Shown here: one piece after another, positions 32,448 to 34,800 of the stretch | Layout: each line of letters opens with the position of its first letter | Position numbering within the stretch: position 1 is the first letter of the stretch | Assembly (NCBI GenBank): GCA_002404345.1 | Contig: DHJN01000054.1 | Coordinates: forward strand, 493 to 35,292 | Reading direction: 5' to 3' | Length of the DNA: 34,800 bases | DNA from: Actinobacteria bacterium UBA4719 | GTDB taxonomy: Bacteria; Actinomycetota; Actinomycetes; Actinomycetales; Dermatophilaceae | Program-made: the position numbers and the translations under genes | Notes under the pieces: generated by a model | What the model saw: only the letters and a program-made list of their open reading frames with translations | Told to the model about the DNA's origin: nothing | The model's database searches: none

Positions 32448-32583
32448 TTCAGCCATTCGACCGTGTACTCCGACGAGGAGATCGCCGCCCTGCTCACGGC
32501 CGAGGCCGAACTGGCCCCGGCCAACGGGTTGCGCCAGCACTGCTATCGCGCCCTGTTCGGGCTGCTGCTAACGGAAGGCTGGC
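32448..32583 (+). pseudogene. Fragment of a tyrosine recombinase (phage-type integrase)
   Basis: In one frame about 45 codons read TVYSDEEIAALLTAEAEL, followed by GLRQHCYRALFGLLLTEG. These match the start of the catalytic domain of tyrosine recombinases (usually Y-S-x-E-E-I-A-A-L-L, then G-L-R-x-x-T-Y near the first catalytic Arg region). A stop codon lies just before it, at 32445-32447. After about 32583 the similarity stops and the sequence becomes the 3' flank of the FkbM gene on the other strand. No catalytic RHRY residues remain. It is a relic of a mobile element at the edge of the polysaccharide region. The GTG at 32463 is not regarded as a true start. Confidence 0.6.
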
Positions 32584-32603
32584 AGCCAGGTCTTGATCGG
32601 TGC

Positions 32604-33377
32604 TCAGGGCTTACCTCTGTTGCGGGCGTCGCTTCGCACGTACAAGAGATCACACTGCATCGCCTCGCCCGTCACTGGATGAGCCAAGCCAGGTACAACA
32701 CTCACTGGGAGAAACCCAGCCGCGTCGAGGAAACCCAAGAGGTCCAGGTAGTGGGTCTGGCCGGCGTACAACTCACGGAAAGAAATCTCACACTGAACGA
32801 CTTCAGTGCGGCCAAGCGTTTCCGTGGCACCGAGCAACACCCGATGCTCGTACCCTTGCACGTCGAGCTTGAGCCACAGGGCATCGCCCTTCACATCCCG
32901 TAGCTGGGAGTCCAGCGTGGTAACCCTCACGATCTCATGGCCCATAGTGCGCGAGGCGCTATCTGCCTCAATGTGAGCCGCGGTGATGGCGAGCAGCGAG
33001 CTGCTCACTGAGTTTGCGGCAAGGTCCATTTGAGCCTCACCTGCCTTGTCCCCCAAAGCGGTCCTCGTCACCGTCCAGCGAGGGTCACTTGAGGCAGCTC
33101 TATTCAGCAGTGCGAATGCGGCCTCCATGGGTTCATACGAGCACATGGAGCCCGTGAAGCCATGGGCGCGAAACTCTTGGGCGAACTGGCCCTGGTTGGC
33201 TCCTACATCGACCAACAAATCGATCGCGTGTCGGGCAAGCAACCCCAGGACAAGCTCGGAGTGTCCGACATTGATGGGAGCCAATTCGTAACCAACGCGC
33301 CGCAAACTGCGCTGTATCGGCAACTTGAGAACCCGCAGGGCAGTTGAGGTCAGTAATCGATCGCGAACAGTCATCAT
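32604..33377 (-). CDS. FkbM-family methyltransferase
   Basis: 257 residues from the ATG at 33377 (a second ATG follows), with GGGAG 10 nt upstream. The frame is open further upstream but those residues are not family-like. SAM motif LLVDVGANQGQFAQEFRAHGF, then CSYEPMEAAFALL, ALGDKAGEAQMDLA, VTTLDSQL and LWLKLDVQGYEHRVLLGA, the last two being typical of FkbM-type O-methyltransferases. These methylate hydroxyls of sugars or macrolides. It stands alone on the minus strand between an integrase relic and a transposon-type gene, but its function fits the locus; with the three module A enzymes it makes four methyltransferases. Confidence 0.88.
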   Translation of the reverse strand: MMTVRDRLLTSTALRVLKLPIQRSLRRVGYELAPINVGHSELVLGLLARHAIDLLVDVGANQGQFAQEFRAHGFTGSMCSYEPMEAAFALLNRAASSDPRWTVTRTALGDKAGEAQMDLAANSVSSSLLAITAAHIEADSASRTMGHEIVRVTTLDSQLRDVKGDALWLKLDVQGYEHRVLLGATETLGRTEVVQCEISFRELYAGQTHYLDLLGFLDAAGFLPVSVVPGLAHPVTGEAMQCDLLYVRSDARNRGKP

Positions 33378-33410
33378 AGGTGTCAGTCTCCCATGCCGGC
33401 CACTCAGCGA

Positions 33411-33426
33411 AACGCACACGTGCGTT
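33411..33426. promoter_or_regulatory. Palindrome upstream of the FkbM gene
   Basis: AACGCAC-AC-GTGCGTT, 7-bp perfect arms with a 2-nt centre. It is 34 nt upstream of the FkbM start codon, a position that suits an operator. Confidence 0.4.
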
Positions 33427-33545
33427 CTTGAGCCAGGACGGCGTGCTCGTTGATCGGGCGTGCTCGGGCCAGCCACTACCACCGGCTGCGCCCACCCCAG
33501 GCGGGTCGCCCGCTGTAGGGCGACTCTGTGAATGACCACTTGGAT

Positions 33546-33576
33546 GCCATCGGGCGTCAACGTTGGTGACGATGGC
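33546..33576. repeat. Inverted repeat GCCATCG ... CGATGGC
   Basis: Seven-base arms at 33546-33552 and 33570-33576 are exact reverse complements with a 17-nt centre. The arms could form a hairpin or be part of a mobile-element end. Nothing further identifies it. Confidence 0.3.
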
Positions 33577-33780
33577 TGGCTGGTCTCGATCGGTAGCTGG
33601 GTTGAGTCGGTCACGTCACACGCGTGATGATGCCGGTTTCGACGCGTTCGGGCCCTATTGATCCAAGTGGTCGTGCGGCTTGCTTGAGGCCGGTTCGGGG
33701 CGCAGCATTCCAACACCACCTGCCCCTTCCCGGCCGCTGGACCAGTCGCGAGGATGGCCCGATGCGAGAAGGAGCCAACC

Positions 33781-34353
33781 GTGATCGTGGTGCTCGACGA
33801 AGCGCAGGCGCAGGCGGATGTTGCCGGCTTGGCGCTGCGGTGTCCTGGCTGCTCTGGCCCACTGCGACGCTGGGGCTTCGCCCGGACCCGCTCGCTGCGG
33901 TCCTCTGGTGGTGGGCGCGTTTCGCTACGGCCGCGACGGGTCCGCTGCGCCAGTTGCCGGATCACCCACGTCCTGCTCCCCGCACGAGCACCCGCGCATC
34001 GCGGCTACATGATCGACGTCGTCGGGCAGGCACTGCTGGCCAGCGCCTTTGGCCAGAGCCACCGCACCATCGGCGCCGACCTGGGCGTGCCCGCCGACAC
34101 GGTGCGCGGCTGGATCCGACGAGTGAAGGCGCGCGCCGAGTGGCTGCGCGTCCAAGGCACCATCACGGCCCACAACTACGACCCGATGCTGCCTGCGATC
34201 ATCCCAGCCGGCTCCCCGCTGGCTGATGCCGTGTCCGCGCTCGGAACGGCCGCGGCGGCCATGGTCCGCCGGATCAGCCTGCTAGCTCCGCCGTGGCAGG
34301 TCATCGCGATGATCGCCTGCGGGCAGCTTCTCGCGCCCCTGCGCAGCGGCTGA
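33781..34353 (+). CDS. DUF6431-type zinc-ribbon/HTH protein, transposon-associated
   Basis: 190 residues from GTG 33781, with AAGGAG 6 nt upstream; ATG 33754 in the same frame has no ribosome-binding site. Near residues 21-60 a zinc ribbon is visible: LRCPGCSGPLRRWG and RVRCASCRITHVLLP, giving two CxxC pairs. A helix-turn-helix follows, FGQSHRTIGADLGVPADTVRGWIRRVKA (about 86-113). Proteins of this kind are found next to integrases and DDE transposases in actinobacteria and may bind element DNA; the exact role is unknown. It is followed by a decayed transposase, in keeping with that setting. Confidence 0.72.
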   Translation: MIVVLDEAQAQADVAGLALRCPGCSGPLRRWGFARTRSLRSSGGGRVSLRPRRVRCASCRITHVLLPARAPAHRGYMIDVVGQALLASAFGQSHRTIGADLGVPADTVRGWIRRVKARAEWLRVQGTITAHNYDPMLPAIIPAGSPLADAVSALGTAAAAMVRRISLLAPPWQVIAMIACGQLLAPLRSG

Positions 34354-34461
34354 CCAACACACAGCGCAGCCATGTCCGCAAGACCGCGACAGCATGACGA
34401 CGGCCGCGACACCTTGACGATCCCTGAGCTCAGCCAGTTTGCGCGTGTCGGCTCTTTACGT

Positions 34462-34478
34462 CGTCACCGAGGGTGACG
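34462..34478. terminator. Hairpin CGTCACC-GAG-GGTGACG
   Basis: A perfect 7-bp stem with a 3-nt loop, about 110 nt after the DUF6431 stop. There is no T-run. It may terminate that gene or regulate the transposase that follows. Confidence 0.4.
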
Positions 34479-34542
34479 CCTTCATCGTCATCTGACGCGG
34501 CGCTCAACACCCGCCGATACCGCAGGCCCAGCGCAGTGCCCA

Positions 34543-34800
34543 TACTCAGGCGTTGAGCCCGCCGAACGGGCCGCTGTCCTGGGGGTTCTGAATACCGTTG
34601 GTAACGCAGACCTTTCGATCGGACAAGTGTGGGTTCGCGAGCAGGACGAGGGCCGGTACTGGTGCTCCCAGTCGAGCATGTACCGGATCACGGCAGCCGC
34701 CGGGCAGACTCGGGAACGGCGCGCTCAGGCCACCTAACCGGCCAAGGTCAAACCCGAACTCCTTGCCGACGCGCCCTCCCAGGGCCCCGGCAAAGTCAGG
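34543..34800 (+). pseudogene. Degenerate IS3-like transposase, N-terminal part (runs off window)
   Basis: One frame reads EPAERAAVLGVLNTV, QVWVREQDEGRYWCSQSS, MYRITAAAGQTRERRAQAT and, after a stop, PAKVKPELLADAP. This follows the helix-turn-helix region that leads into the integrase core of IS3-type transposases (usual form S-P-A-E-R ... S-x-S-T-M-Y-R ... A-T-H-P-A-K-V-K-P-E-L). The stop is TAA at 34735-34737, exactly where the family has a His codon, and the expected W-S-W-D-I start of the catalytic core is replaced by unrelated residues. The gene is therefore inactive unless the stop is bypassed. Confidence 0.65.

Larger units (their letters stand above)
33378..33780. other. Noncoding stretch between FkbM and DUF6431 genes
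   Basis: No supportable coding sequence in about 400 bases. It contains two symmetric sites, 33411-33426 and 33546-33576, described separately. The first third is the upstream region of the FkbM gene; the rest leads to the DUF6431 gene. Confidence 0.5.

Noticed and set aside
32463..32903. A 146-codon plus-strand ORF as an intact protein
   Set aside because: Only the first about 40 codons resemble a tyrosine recombinase; the remainder is antisense to the FkbM gene.
33378..33965. Upstream extension of the FkbM frame
   Set aside because: FkbM homology begins close to the ATG pair at 33377; the extension is Arg/Pro-rich and has no recognisable features.
1..34800. tRNA or rRNA genes, CRISPR arrays, restriction or toxin-antitoxin systems
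   Set aside because: None was recognised on either strand: no regular repeat-spacer pattern and no tRNA-like cloverleaf were seen by eye. A tRNAscan or CRISPR search was not possible here.

Overview
The window comes from a high-GC Gram-positive bacterium, most likely an actinomycete. The signs are G/C-ending codons, frequent GTG starts, ATGA/GTGA gene overlaps, TANNNT -10 boxes placed directly before start codons, and protein sequences of actinobacterial type. A Micrococcales-like host is a guess. Almost the whole window is a surface- or exopolysaccharide locus.

Layout. (1) 1-2600 is ordinary chromosomal flank: the end of a DUF4097 beta-repeat protein, a PadR regulator 2 nt behind it, and a convergent medium-chain dehydrogenase, with a large imperfect inverted repeat between the convergent genes. 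(2) 2818-18209 is polysaccharide module A, all on +. It holds a FlaA1/CapD-type nucleotide-sugar dehydratase, a Wzx flippase, a small PglC-type sugar-phosphate transferase, GT2, class I methyltransferase, GT2, GT4, a TylF-like methyltransferase, a second PglC-type transferase, an aldo/keto reductase, a Wzy-like polymerase, a second TylF-like methyltransferase, a two-subunit transketolase and a DegT/StrS aminotransferase. Most genes overlap or nearly touch. (3) 18288-20782 carries dTDP-rhamnose genes rmlD(-), rmlA(+) and rmlC(+); rmlB is not here. (4) 20783-21328 is a gene-poor regulatory region followed by a small one-TM ORF. (5) 21511-33377 is module B: a large WcaJ-type initiating transferase, a GT4 and GDP-fucose synthase on -, an insertion sequence, GDP-mannose 4,6-dehydratase, a second Wzx, a second Wzy/ligase-like protein, two GT2s, a hexapeptide acyltransferase and an FkbM methyltransferase. 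(6) 32450-34800 is the ragged edge: a tyrosine-recombinase fragment, a DUF6431 zinc-ribbon/HTH protein of the kind found with transposons, and a decayed transposase.

How the genes work together. Each module carries its own initiating transferase(s), glycosyltransferases, flippase and polymerase, so two Wzx/Wzy-type glycans look likely. Module A has its own sugar-modifying set: dehydratase, aldo/keto reductase, split transketolase, aminotransferase and three methyltransferases. It may make an unusual amino and/or carbon-chain-altered, methylated sugar. Module B makes GDP-fucose from GDP-mannose. dTDP-rhamnose genes sit between them and could serve both. No chain-length kinase (Wzc/CpsCD) or outer export gene is visible, so the locus probably extends beyond the window. 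Module A from about 4.6 kb, and parts of module B, look less GC-rich than the flanks and the rml genes, which suggests separate acquisition.
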